A stretch of 50,135 bases of DNA from assembly GCA_018001695.1 (NCBI GenBank), contig JAGNHN010000025.1:1-50135 (forward strand), in the 5' to 3' direction. The translations under genes and the position numbers were made by a program. This stretch comes from Lentimicrobiaceae bacterium (GTDB lineage: Bacteria; Bacteroidota; Bacteroidia; Bacteroidales; JAGNHN01). Of this stretch, positions 35,192 through 44,347 are shown piece after piece; within the stretch, counting starts at the first letter, position 1, and every line of letters starts with the position of its first letter. The notes under the pieces were generated by a model that ran no database searches, was not told the origin of the DNA, and worked only from the letters and a program-made list of their open reading frames with translations.

Positions 35192-37351
35192 TTAATGAAC
35201 CACAATTTTCCGGCTCAGGCGTCGGCCATCATTGCCTTCAAGTTGCAGCAGGTAGACACCGGCACGCAATCCCCTGACGTCGAGCTGGTATTGTCCCTGT
35301 CCTGTCTGAATATCCAGGCTTTGTGTCCTGAGTTCCCGACCGGTAATATCCATCAATGTAGCTTCCAGACGCTCTGGTCTGTCAGCATAAATATCAATCG
35401 TGAGCTGATCCCTTGCAGGCTGCGGATAGACTTGCAGGCTGGTTTGCCAGGCTGCATCCTCGATACCGGCACCACCAAGCGTGTATGTAGCTTCCCAACC
35501 CTGGCCGTTGTGTGCCCAGTCGGTCTTGAATTCTATATAGGCAGCCCCACTCGGTGCAACGATAGCCGGTGGAGGTGTTGTTCCTGAATATTTATTCAGA
35601 AGCAGGGTTTGTGAACCCCAGTCATAAACATTGATATAATCACCTTCTGCGACATCAAAGTTGGTGAAGCTGATGGTCAGGTTACCGCCGCCTGAGGGAC
35701 TGATGAGCCATGCGCAGGTAACATTATTCGAATACTTGGCAGCACCGCTACCATCACTGATTGTACCTGAAGGAGCAGTATGGGTCGCCTGACTGCTGCA
35801 GAAATTCGGGTTGCTGGTCGTGTAGTAGGCCTGCCAGCCGGCGGCTGTACCGGATCCGTTGGTGGTCCAGCGAAGCAACATCTTGCTGCCGGTTGAGACG
35901 ACCTGAGCCGGGGGGCTGGATAGCTTAAATGTTCCCAGCACTGGTGCGCTCGTTGTTTCTCCATTGTAAATGGTCACAACATCACCATCATCTGCAACAT
36001 CAAACATCGAGAAATTCAGGTATATTTTGGTGACTGAATCTTCCGGATGGATGAGCCAGTAGCAGTCCATGTTGTTTTCATAATTCGCGATCAGGCTGCT
36101 GCCATCGTCGATGCTACCCGAACGATGGGTAACCAATTTGGTTGAGGAACAACCTGTCGGGTAATTCCCTGCAGGGTAGATATTGATGACCACTCCCTGA
36201 TTGTTGAGGAAGGGAGGCTCGGTACCAGGTGCGAGGCTGTTGATGGAGTAATACCCATCGCTCATCCCGTCCCAACCCCAGTTGCAATGGAACATAACGC
36301 CATTGGCTGTGGTTTGATAACCGTCGAGGTTCCAGGCATGACCACCCCCCGGAGGCGCTTGTGTCCCACTATAGATGAGCGGCTTCTTGGAATCGAGCTG
36401 TGCTTTGATAATATTTTCCCAGTTTGTTGTACTGTATTGAGCACGCTGGAGATAAGAAACAGAGGAGGAATACTGGAAATTGTTCTTGAGCGCCGGTACA
36501 GTATAGGTCGTCTGTGACCCACTCTTGGTGGGACCGAAGGCCATGTTCACCGAAACGCCGGCATGGTAGCACAATTCAGCTACACTCAAATTGGCGTTGG
36601 AACCATTGAGTGTGTTGTTCATACCATCCCAGTCGTAAGTAGCCGCGGCAAAATTGACAAAGAGGTAACCGTAATCGCCATATCCACCGCTGGAGTTATT
36701 GGCATAATAACCGTTTGTTCCCACTCCCTGTGCAGGATGACGATAGTAGTACATGATTTGAGACATCGAAGTGGCCACGCAGCCAACGAGGGCATGACCA
36801 TCATCACCTGTTGGATCTGCAGGACACATGGCGTTGTAGTACTTGCCCTGTCCCCAGGTGCTCTTGAACAGGGGTTCAACATCGGTGACGCCTTCCGGCC
36901 TGCCGAGGGTTGTAACGTCAGCCGTTAGGTAACGTTCCCATAAGGCGCTGACACTTGCATCTTCTGCAGCATGTGTTCTCAGGTAGGAAATCTGGTCACG
37001 GTATTGTTCCATCCATGCAAGATGTGATGGCGATCCCTGACCGGGCACATAGGCACCCTTTGTGCCATATGCAACGATGGGATACGTGACATCATCTGCG
37101 GAGACGATCACCCATCCACCACCCTGGAAATTGAAAATCCGGTAATCGGGTTGGGTTTCCGATGGAATGGAAAACTGCTCCAGAATCAGGATGTTCTGAT
37201 ATCCTGTCCCACGGGCTGAGGCGACCTGCTCATAAAAGAAGTTCTTAGCTACGGCAGAGGCTGCACTGGTGCTCACTTCAGCAGCATACACATATGTACT
37301 CAACAGAAGGGTGAATGCAACCAGCAGCGTAATTGTCCTGTGTTTAATCAT
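35192..37351 (-). CDS. Secreted streptopain-family (C10) cysteine protease, third paralogue
   Basis: The 719-residue protein is first in transcription order. It has a signal peptide (LLVAFTLLLSTYVYAAE), a Spi-type propeptide (about 28-130), a C10 catalytic domain (about 155-390; Cys191 in LVGCVATSMSQIMYYY, His338 in GGGHAWNLDGYQ, then FHCNWGWDG), two CUB-like domains (about 400-510 and 520-625) and a type IX sorting tail (LQVYPQPARDQLTID; RAGVYLLQLEGND). Its catalytic domain differs somewhat from the other two, for example GQGKYYNAMCPAD where they have NQ.PYN. The promoter lies in the gap shared with hutI. Confidence 0.92.
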   Translation of the reverse strand: MIKHRTITLLVAFTLLLSTYVYAAEVSTSAASAVAKNFFYEQVASARGTGYQNILILEQFSIPSETQPDYRIFNFQGGGWVIVSADDVTYPIVAYGTKGAYVPGQGSPSHLAWMEQYRDQISYLRTHAAEDASVSALWERYLTADVTTLGRPEGVTDVEPLFKSTWGQGKYYNAMCPADPTGDDGHALVGCVATSMSQIMYYYRHPAQGVGTNGYYANNSSGGYGDYGYLFVNFAAATYDWDGMNNTLNGSNANLSVAELCYHAGVSVNMAFGPTKSGSQTTYTVPALKNNFQYSSSVSYLQRAQYSTTNWENIIKAQLDSKKPLIYSGTQAPPGGGHAWNLDGYQTTANGVMFHCNWGWDGMSDGYYSINSLAPGTEPPFLNNQGVVINIYPAGNYPTGCSSTKLVTHRSGSIDDGSSLIANYENNMDCYWLIHPEDSVTKIYLNFSMFDVADDGDVVTIYNGETTSAPVLGTFKLSSPPAQVVSTGSKMLLRWTTNGSGTAAGWQAYYTTSNPNFCSSQATHTAPSGTISDGSGAAKYSNNVTCAWLISPSGGGNLTISFTNFDVAEGDYINVYDWGSQTLLLNKYSGTTPPPAIVAPSGAAYIEFKTDWAHNGQGWEATYTLGGAGIEDAAWQTSLQVYPQPARDQLTIDIYADRPERLEATLMDITGRELRTQSLDIQTGQGQYQLDVRGLRAGVYLLQLEGNDGRRLSRKIVVH

Positions 37352-37380
37352 AATAGGTTCTCATTTCAATTGACGGTTCG

Positions 37381-37388
37381 CAAATATA
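37381..37388 (-). promoter_or_regulatory. -7 element for the C10 protease cluster
   Basis: On the minus strand TATATTTG matches TAnnTTTG exactly, 30 bases before the ATG of the first-transcribed protease. No perfect -33 is present at 19-21 bases. Confidence 0.42.
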
Positions 37389-37425
37389 CAATTAGTCATC
37401 TTTATATCATGCACATTATCCTCAC

Positions 37426-37456
37426 TTTGTCATGAAAGCCGGAATGACTAATTTCG
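37426..37456 (+). promoter_or_regulatory. Bacteroidota-type promoter for hutI
   Basis: TTTG (37426-37429), exactly 19 bases, then TAATTTCG (37449-37456, one mismatch to TAnnTTTG). Transcription would start about 30 bases before the hutI ATG. Confidence 0.5.
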
Positions 37457-37490
37457 CCGGCAAGCGCATACGGCAACGAAAAAGAATGAT

Positions 37491-38756
37491 ATGGAGATTA
37501 TTATCCGCAATATCAGCGAGTTAATTCTGACAGAAGTAGAAGGTCAGACCCAAAAGTTTTTGGCAGGTAGTCAGATGTCCGGCATAGAAAGGAGGCAGGA
37601 TGCCTGGCTTCACATTCGCAATGGCCTGATCGAAGGCTTTGGATCCATGGAAAGTTTCACGGGATCGGCCCGGCGTGACATTATGACTATTGATGCGAGC
37701 GGCTGCCTTGTTCTTCCCGCCTGGTGTGATTCGCACACCCATATCGTTTATCCCGGCAGCCGGGAGATGGAATTCGTAGATAAGATCCGGGGATTGAGTT
37801 ATGAAGAAATCGCCAGAAGAGGGGGCGGTATTCTGAATTCAGCAGCACGATTACAGGATACCAGCGAGGAGGAACTCGTCAAGCAAGCTTTGAAGCGGAT
37901 CAATGAAGTTATCTCTTTCGGAACAGGCGCCATTGAAATCAAGAGCGGCTACGGACTCACAACCGAAGCCGAATTGAAAATGCTCAGGGTGATCCGCAAA
38001 CTGAAGGAGCTTACACCCGTTACCATCAAGGCCACCTTCCTCGGAGCCCACAGCATCCCCATGAACTACCGGAACGATCCGGATAAATATGTGGATATTG
38101 TTGTGAATGAGATGATACCACAGGTCGGGGAAGAAAAACTGGCCGATTTCGTCGATGTGTTCTGCGACCGTGGTTTCTTCACTCCAGAACAGACTGGTCG
38201 TATCCTGGAAGCAGCCGCAGCTTACGGCATGCGGCCAAAAATTCATGCCAACGAGCTGGATTATTCCGGTGGCATCCAGACGGGTGTCAAATACGGTGCG
38301 CTGTCTGTTGATCACCTGGAATACACGGGTGATGAGGAAATCGAAGTACTTAAAGGGTCCGGCACCATGCCAACCATTTTACCAGGAGCGGCCTTTTTCC
38401 TGAATATGCCCCATGCCCCTGCGCGGAAAATGATTGATGCCGGTCTGCCAGTTGCCTTGGCCACAGACTATAATCCCGGCTCCTCCCCTTCGGGCAATAT
38501 GCAGCTAATCCTCTCCATGGCCTGTGTTCAGTATAAGATGTTGCCCGAAGAAGCCATTGCCGCAGCTACCCTGAATGGCGCCTACGCCATGGGAATCGAA
38601 GCGACACATGGCAGCATTGCCCCCGGGAAAAAAGCCAACGTCATCATTACCCAACGTGTTCCATCCCTGGAATTCATGCCTTATGCATTCGGATCCAACA
38701 AAGTGGACACCGTCATTCTGAATGGCGAGATTGTACGGGAAAACAAATGTTACTAA
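37491..38756 (+). CDS. hutI: Imidazolonepropionase
   Basis: The 421-residue enzyme hydrolyses imidazolone-5-propionate to N-formimino-L-glutamate, the third step of histidine degradation. It is an amidohydrolase with one metal. The ligand motifs are visible: HTHIVYPGSR (about 84-93), IHANELDYSGG, VDHLEYTG and ATDYNPGSSP. It is followed after 31 bases by the formiminotransferase-cyclodeaminase gene, which uses its product. The upstream steps (hutH, hutU) are not in this window. The ATG at 37491 follows a good promoter. Confidence 0.96.
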   Translation: MEIIIRNISELILTEVEGQTQKFLAGSQMSGIERRQDAWLHIRNGLIEGFGSMESFTGSARRDIMTIDASGCLVLPAWCDSHTHIVYPGSREMEFVDKIRGLSYEEIARRGGGILNSAARLQDTSEEELVKQALKRINEVISFGTGAIEIKSGYGLTTEAELKMLRVIRKLKELTPVTIKATFLGAHSIPMNYRNDPDKYVDIVVNEMIPQVGEEKLADFVDVFCDRGFFTPEQTGRILEAAAAYGMRPKIHANELDYSGGIQTGVKYGALSVDHLEYTGDEEIEVLKGSGTMPTILPGAAFFLNMPHAPARKMIDAGLPVALATDYNPGSSPSGNMQLILSMACVQYKMLPEEAIAAATLNGAYAMGIEATHGSIAPGKKANVIITQRVPSLEFMPYAFGSNKVDTVILNGEIVRENKCY

Positions 38757-38787
38757 GCAAACCGACTAACCCAGCAATACTTATTAT

Positions 38788-40479
38788 ATGCGCAAACTTA
38801 TTGAATGTGTTCCCAATTTCAGCGAAGGCCGCGACATGGCCATTATCCGCCAGATCACTGATGAGATCGAAGCTGTAGAAGGCATTAAGCTTCTGGATGT
38901 GGATCCGGGCGCGGCTACCAACCGCACTGTGGTGACTTTCGTGGGAGAACCTGAACCTGTTATCGAAGCGGCTTTTCGTGCAGTCAGGAAGGCATCACAG
39001 CTCATCGACATGAGCAAGCACAAGGGGGCCCATCCCCGTTTTGGCGCCACAGATGTTTGTCCCCTCGTTCCGGTTGCCAATATCACCATGGAAGAAACGG
39101 CTGCCTATGCCCATCGCCTTGCTAAGCGCATTGGCGAAGAACTGGATATCCCTGTTTACTGCTATGAAAGCGCCGCCCTGATGCCGGAAAGGCGCAACCT
39201 GGCCAACTGCAGGGCCGGAGAATATGAAGGCTTGCCGCAGAAGCTGGCCAGACCTGAATGGAAACCTGATTTCGGACCGGCTGAATTCAATGCACGTGCC
39301 GGAGCTACCGCCGTGGGAGCCAGGGATTTCCTTGTTGCCTTCAATGTGAACCTCAACACCACCTCTACCCGCCGTGCCAATGCCGTGGCCTTCGACGTAC
39401 GCGAAAAAGGCAGGCCGCTGCGTGAAGGTGATCCGGTTACAGGCAAGATTGTGAAGGATGCACAAGGCAATCCGGTCAACATCCCAGGGACGCTCAAATC
39501 CGTCAAAGCCATCGGCTGGTTTATCGAAGAATATGGGATCGCACAAATCTCGATGAACCTGACCAATATCAGCATCACTCCTGTACATATCGCTTTTGAC
39601 GAAGTTTGCTCCAAGGCAGCCGAGCGTGGACTCCGGGTCACAGGATCAGAGCTCGTGGGTGTTATCCCTAAGAAAGCCATGCTGGAAGCCGGACGGTATT
39701 TCCTTCATAAGCAGCAGCGTTCCAGCGGTGTTTCCGAAGATGAGCTCATCAAGATCGCAGTGAAATCAATGGGAATGGATGACCTGCATCCTTTCAACCC
39801 TAAGGAGAAGATCATAGAATACCTCCTTGAGCAGCCCGGCCATACCAGACTGGCATCCATGGACCTGATTGCGTTTGCCGATGAGACAGCCTCCGAGTCG
39901 CCCGCTCCCGGTGGTGGTTCGATTGCAGCCTATGCCGGTGCCCTCGGTGCCTCCCTCGCAACCATGGTGGCCAACCTCAGCTCACATAAACGTGGATGGG
40001 ACGAACGCTGGGCATTCTTCAGTGAATGGGCAGAAAAAGGCCAGGCCATCAAGGACGAGCTGATTTATCTGGTCGACGAAGACACCCGTGCGTTTAACCG
40101 TATCATGGATGCATTCGGACTCCCAAAAAGCAATGATGCCGAGAAGGCAGCCCGGCACGCCGCCATTCAGGAGGCCTCAAAATACGCCATGGAAATCCCC
40201 GCAAGGGTTATGCAGCGCTCCTTCGACGCCTTTGAGCTGATTCAGGCCATGGCCCAGGAGGGGAACCCCAATTCTGTTTCGGATGCCGGTGTGGGGGCCC
40301 TCTGCGCCAGAGCCGCCGTATATGGCGCCTATCTCAACGTGCGCATCAATGCAGCCGGCGTGGAAGATAAAGAATACACGAAGGAAAAACTCAATTGGGC
40401 TGACCAGCTGCTTGCGCAAACCATCCAAAAGGAAAAAGAAATCCTGGACATCGTGAAAGATAAAATCGATCAGCTTTAA
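38788..40479 (+). CDS. ftcD: Glutamate formimidoyltransferase / formiminotetrahydrofolate cyclodeaminase fusion
   Basis: This 563-residue bifunctional enzyme moves the formimino group of formiminoglutamate to tetrahydrofolate and then closes it to methenyl-THF with loss of ammonia. The N-terminal transferase (about 1-325) opens with LIECVPNFSEGRD and has the folate- and substrate-site block SKHKGAHPRFGATDVCPL. The C-terminal cyclodeaminase (about 350-563) has DETASESPAPGGGSIAAYAGALG and the GNPNSVSDAGVGAL motif. The fusion is known from animals and many Bacteroidota; others use two genes. It follows hutI on the same strand and they form a two-gene histidine-use unit. Confidence 0.95.
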   Translation: MRKLIECVPNFSEGRDMAIIRQITDEIEAVEGIKLLDVDPGAATNRTVVTFVGEPEPVIEAAFRAVRKASQLIDMSKHKGAHPRFGATDVCPLVPVANITMEETAAYAHRLAKRIGEELDIPVYCYESAALMPERRNLANCRAGEYEGLPQKLARPEWKPDFGPAEFNARAGATAVGARDFLVAFNVNLNTTSTRRANAVAFDVREKGRPLREGDPVTGKIVKDAQGNPVNIPGTLKSVKAIGWFIEEYGIAQISMNLTNISITPVHIAFDEVCSKAAERGLRVTGSELVGVIPKKAMLEAGRYFLHKQQRSSGVSEDELIKIAVKSMGMDDLHPFNPKEKIIEYLLEQPGHTRLASMDLIAFADETASESPAPGGGSIAAYAGALGASLATMVANLSSHKRGWDERWAFFSEWAEKGQAIKDELIYLVDEDTRAFNRIMDAFGLPKSNDAEKAARHAAIQEASKYAMEIPARVMQRSFDAFELIQAMAQEGNPNSVSDAGVGALCARAAVYGAYLNVRINAAGVEDKEYTKEKLNWADQLLAQTIQKEKEILDIVKDKIDQL

Positions 40480-40509
40480 TCCTGATCTTCCCACCATACA
40501 CACCGTGCC

Positions 40510-41142
40510 ATGGATAATGTACTGACAGTTTTTATACTGTATTTTACGTCCTTCTTTTCCATCATCAACCCCATTGGTGTGATGCCGGTCTTCATGACCA
40601 TGACGGCCAAGCTGGACCGGAAAGCAAGGCGTCGTACAGCCATTAAAGCGGTGATCACTGCCTTCATCACCCTGATGCTGTTTGCCTTGGGAGGTCAGAT
40701 GATGTTCCGGTTCTTCGGCATTTCTGTCAACGGATTCCGCATCGTCGGTGGCATCATCTTCTTCGTCATGGGCTTTGACATGCTCAAGGCACGACTCAGC
40801 CATATCAAGGTCGCTGATGAGGATGTGCGGGAATATGTCAACGACATCAGCATCACACCCCTGGGCATTCCGATGCTCGCCGGGCCGGGCGCCATCACCA
40901 ATGCGATTGTGCTCATGGAAGACAGCCATACGCTGGCCATGCAGGGTGTGCTGCTGGCCTCCATCGTGGTCACTTTAATTCTGGTCCTCATCACTTTCAT
41001 CAGCGGCGGGCCCTTGATACGCCTACTGGGAGATACCGGAAACAAAATACTCCTCAAGCTCATGGGTCTGATCGTCATGGTGATCGCAGTGGAGTTTTTC
41101 TTCGCAGGTCTGACGCCCATTGTGCAAGGCATGTTGCGGTAA
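40510..41142 (+). CDS. MarC family integral membrane protein
   Basis: The 210-residue protein has six predicted membrane helices, for example LTVFILYFTSFFSIINPIGV and VLLASIVVTLILVLITFISG, and the family mark NPIG in the first helix. It also has GGIIFFVMGFDML and PLGIPMLAGPGAITN, which match the MarC/UPF0056 family. The old link to multidrug resistance in E. coli was not upheld, so the role is unknown. It follows ftcD by 30 bases and may be read with it, but there is no clear functional link. Confidence 0.9.
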   Translation: MDNVLTVFILYFTSFFSIINPIGVMPVFMTMTAKLDRKARRRTAIKAVITAFITLMLFALGGQMMFRFFGISVNGFRIVGGIIFFVMGFDMLKARLSHIKVADEDVREYVNDISITPLGIPMLAGPGAITNAIVLMEDSHTLAMQGVLLASIVVTLILVLITFISGGPLIRLLGDTGNKILLKLMGLIVMVIAVEFFFAGLTPIVQGMLR

Positions 41143-41190
41143 AAGATACGTAAACAAAACATTATCAACCACATAAACACCCCACTTCTC

Positions 41191-41493
41191 ATGCTCAAGC
41201 ATATTGTCATGATGCGACTGAAAGAAACCACGGATCCGGTTGAAAAAACCCAAAGAGCCTGGCAACTGAAATCAGCCCTGGATGAACTCCCCGGACAGAT
41301 CCCGGAGATCCTGGCGTGGGAAACAGGGATCAACGTCAATCCCTTTCCGCAGGCCTTTGATCTGGTGCTCGTTTCAGTGTTTGCAGATGATGCCGCGCTG
41401 GATATTTACCGAAACCACGCGGACCATCAGAAGGTGTTGGGTTTTATCCGTGAAGTCGTCAAAGACCTGGCTGTGGTGGATTATCCCGTCTGA
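41191..41493 (+). CDS. Dabb family (stress-responsive A/B barrel) protein
   Basis: The 100-residue protein matches the Dabb domain: the opening LKHIVMMRLKE, the central helix with LPGQIPEI and the ending HADHQKVLGFIREVVKDLAVVDYPV. These small dimeric alpha/beta barrels resemble polyketide cyclases and heat- or stable-protein families in plants. The function in bacteria is not known. Its last 13 bases overlap the end of the convergent MFS gene. Confidence 0.88.
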   Translation: MLKHIVMMRLKETTDPVEKTQRAWQLKSALDELPGQIPEILAWETGINVNPFPQAFDLVLVSVFADDAALDIYRNHADHQKVLGFIREVVKDLAVVDYPV

Positions 41494-42815
41494 CGGCCCT
41501 TTTCCGTCAACCACAAAGCCACCAGTGCCATGGGAATGAGGAACAGGAAAAGCTGTTGTATGGCTTCTCCCTGAAACAAGGTCCCCAGTCCACCCAACAT
41601 GGCGCTACCCGTAAGCTGGCCCAGACTGATGAAAACTGAGAGGGTGCTCTGTGCATGCGTGCGCACCTCCGGTTCGGTATGGTGAATCATGAGATAACGC
41701 AGACTGGGACTTTCCATCGTCGACATTCCCGCCCCGAAACAAACAGCCGATAACAACCAGATACCCCATCCGGATAGGCTGCCCATCAACAGCAGCGCTA
41801 TTCCCATGAAAATCCATCCAAAGCGCAACACCCTCCAGGGGCCCCAGCGATCACTCATTCTTCCCCATACCAGGTTGCCGGCAGTGAAAGCAAGGACCAC
41901 AGGCACCAGCATCAGGCTTGCCCTGGATTCCGTAACAGGCAGCCAGGCATGCAGGGTGGCAGGAATATAAATATATAAGGCCTGAACGATCCCGGTGCCA
42001 AGCGCAAGCATCAGGATGAATCCGAAGAACCTCCGGCGGATGTAAGGCTTATAGAGGATACGATCAGCGTTGATTTTCTCCGTTCTCACGAAAAACCAGC
42101 CGGCAGTAACCCCCACTGCGAGCCATAAGGCTGACGATAGCAACACAGGCAGGCCCGTGATCGGGGTTCCGGATAAGAGGGCAGCCCAGGACAGGAGCGC
42201 GAGACCCAGTAGCATCAACGAGCGCAGGGGAAGCCTGGCACGTACACCACCTTCGTCTGATGGCAGGATGCTGGCATTGACGGCAAAAGCCAGCAAAGCC
42301 AGGCTACCTGTCAGCCAATACAGGCTTCGCCAGTCGAAATGGGACAGTAATCCCCAGGCCAGCAAAGGCCCTGTGAGCAGCGCCAGGCCAAATACCGATC
42401 CCAGTGCACCCAACATGGTGCCCCGCTTTTCCACGGTGGCTATGTCTCCGAGCAGGGAGGGAATGACAGGAAAAATTGCAGAGGCAGATATGCCCAACAC
42501 GATCCTGGCAGCAAGGAGCATCTCCATGCTACCAGCCATCGCCAGCATAAAAGAAGCCAAAACAAACAGAAGAAGGCCTCCCAGTAAAAGTCTGCGCTTA
42601 CCAATCCAGGCCGCCATGAACCCGGCCAATGGCAGGGCGAGCAGGTTAGCCAGGGTATAAGCACTGAAAACCCAGCTCAATGCCCCGCCTTTCCAGGGAA
42701 ATGCCTGTCCGATACCCGGCAGACTAGGTCCCAGCACCGACAGATCCAGTGCTGCAGCCAGGGTGGCCAGCATCAGCGCGTAAAAGGCTGGTTTTTTACG
42801 ATGCAGGTCCTTCAT
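41481..42815 (-). CDS. MFS transporter, drug:H+ antiporter type
   Basis: This 444-residue protein has 12 to 14 hydrophobic segments. The first holds LDLSVLGPSLPGIGQAF, like the DHA2 group. The antiporter motif C occurs around SVFGLALLTGPLLAWG in segment 5, and AWIGKRRLLLGG matches loop motif A. It probably exports a small compound in exchange for protons. The frame is open 44 codons upstream but the ATG at 42815 (MKDLHRKKPAFYAL) sits just before the first helix. Its end overlaps the Dabb gene on the other strand by 13 bases. It starts about 95 bases from the divergent aspA start. Confidence 0.87.
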   Translation of the reverse strand: MKDLHRKKPAFYALMLATLAAALDLSVLGPSLPGIGQAFPWKGGALSWVFSAYTLANLLALPLAGFMAAWIGKRRLLLGGLLLFVLASFMLAMAGSMEMLLAARIVLGISASAIFPVIPSLLGDIATVEKRGTMLGALGSVFGLALLTGPLLAWGLLSHFDWRSLYWLTGSLALLAFAVNASILPSDEGGVRARLPLRSLMLLGLALLSWAALLSGTPITGLPVLLSSALWLAVGVTAGWFFVRTEKINADRILYKPYIRRRFFGFILMLALGTGIVQALYIYIPATLHAWLPVTESRASLMLVPVVLAFTAGNLVWGRMSDRWGPWRVLRFGWIFMGIALLLMGSLSGWGIWLLSAVCFGAGMSTMESPSLRYLMIHHTEPEVRTHAQSTLSVFISLGQLTGSAMLGGLGTLFQGEAIQQLFLFLIPMALVALWLTEKGRQTG

Positions 42816-42883
42816 TGATTGGTCACATGGTACGTCCGGCTGTAAAGGTAAAATATGCCCGCATTCAAACCTGGCATTTCGCT

Positions 42884-42891
42884 TATATTTG
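42884..42891 (+). promoter_or_regulatory. -7 element for aspA-hydF
   Basis: TATATTTG matches TAnnTTTG exactly, 18 bases before the aspA ATG. A -33 TTTG is not evident at the usual distance. Confidence 0.42.
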
Positions 42892-42909
42892 CTGCTAAAG
42901 CCACAAAAG

Positions 42910-44346
42910 ATGAGAGCGGAGAAAGACTTTCTCGGGGAGGTAAGCATACCACAGCAGGCACTGTATGGTATTCAGTCATGGCGGGCGCGGCAGAATTTCC
43001 CTGACAGGACGCCCTTTCCACCTGAGTGGTTCCGCGCCATGGGAAGGGTGAAACAGGCCTATTACATTGCCTGCCAGTCGTTCCGGGATACGCTCCAACA
43101 GGAAGGCCTGCATGAAAAGCTGAGCATCAAGCTGCCCGATACGGAGGTGCTGACAGTGATGATACAGAAAGCCGGCGAAGTAGCTGAAGGTTCCTTCTTC
43201 GATGACTTCATCGTACCGGGTATCAGCGGAGGCGCTGGTACAAGTATCAACATGAACATCAATGAGATCATTGCAAATTCATCCCTGAAGCAACTGGGTT
43301 TCGACCCTGGCAGGTATGACCTTATAGATCCATATGAAGACGCCAACATTTTCCAATCCACCAACGATGTTGTCCCGAGTGCCCTGAAGCTTGCTGTGAT
43401 GCAGCAGCTCCGGGTATTGGAGCAGGAGGTCAACCTGCTCCGATCTGGTATTGAAGGCCTGGAGCGTGAGTACAGGCATGTTCTGCGGATGGGTTATACC
43501 CAGATGCAGGCAGCCGTCCCTACTTCCTGGGGAAAATTATTCAGCACATACAGCGATGCCCTGTCCAGAGACTGGTGGCGTATTACGCGTTGCCAGGAAC
43601 GCATCAAAGTGGTCAACCTGGGCGGCAGCGCCGTGGGGACAGGACTTACCGTGCCCCGTTATATCATCATGGAAGTTGTGCAGGTGTTGCAGCGACTCAC
43701 CGGATTACCCATCACCCGGGCCGAAAACCTGGCCGATGCCACCTCCAACCTGGATGCTTTTGTAGAGGTCCATGCCACACTGAAATCACTGGCGGTCAAT
43801 CTGGAAAAGATGTCAGGTGATCTTCGCATCCTTGCCTCCGATCTTACCGGCAAGCCTGCACTTAAACTTCCCCGTAAGCAGGTTGGCAGCTCCATCATGC
43901 CCGGTAAGGTGAACCCGGTCATCCCTGAGTTTGTCATCAGTGCAACTGGGCGCATATACAGCAACGACGCCCTGATTTCGGCCCTGGCTGCACGGGGATG
44001 CCTGGAGCTCAATGCCTATGTCCCGGTCATCGGGATGGCCATGCTGGAAAGCATACATTTATTGGTTTCATGCTGTTCAACGCTACATCTCAACCTGATA
44101 AATGGCCTGAAGATAGACACTGATCTCAGCATCAATACATTGTGGCGGAACCCGGGGGTGGCGGCTGCCCTGATACCCTTGCTGGGTTACCATGAGGCCA
44201 GTCGCCTGGCCCAGCAGATGATGGCCAATGATTGGGACATCTTCCGGGCGAATGCTGAAATAAGGCTGCTTGAAGAAGAAGTATTACGGCGATATCTGAG
44301 CCCGGACCGCCTGCTTCAACTGGGTTATTCCATAAAAGACCTGTAA
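42910..44346 (+). CDS. aspA: Aspartate ammonia-lyase
   Basis: The 478-residue enzyme splits aspartate to fumarate and ammonia. It has the same length as E. coli AspA and the fumarase/aspartase signature GSSIMPGKVNPVIPE (near 325-339), along with TSINMNINEIIA and FQSTNDVVPSALKLA. An in-frame TTG 21 bases upstream is less likely than the ATG at 42910, which lies just behind the -7 element. Its stop is one base from the hydF start, so the two are translationally linked. This pairing suggests that ammonia made here is used for H-cluster maturation, but that is an inference. Confidence 0.94.
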   Translation: MRAEKDFLGEVSIPQQALYGIQSWRARQNFPDRTPFPPEWFRAMGRVKQAYYIACQSFRDTLQQEGLHEKLSIKLPDTEVLTVMIQKAGEVAEGSFFDDFIVPGISGGAGTSINMNINEIIANSSLKQLGFDPGRYDLIDPYEDANIFQSTNDVVPSALKLAVMQQLRVLEQEVNLLRSGIEGLEREYRHVLRMGYTQMQAAVPTSWGKLFSTYSDALSRDWWRITRCQERIKVVNLGGSAVGTGLTVPRYIIMEVVQVLQRLTGLPITRAENLADATSNLDAFVEVHATLKSLAVNLEKMSGDLRILASDLTGKPALKLPRKQVGSSIMPGKVNPVIPEFVISATGRIYSNDALISALAARGCLELNAYVPVIGMAMLESIHLLVSCCSTLHLNLINGLKIDTDLSINTLWRNPGVAAALIPLLGYHEASRLAQQMMANDWDIFRANAEIRLLEEEVLRRYLSPDRLLQLGYSIKDL

Positions 44347-44347
44347 G

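Noticed and set aside
40177..41339. Long minus-strand frames opposite ftcD and marC
   Set aside because: Both are shadows of well-supported genes. Their Met- and His-rich composition is that of antisense frames.
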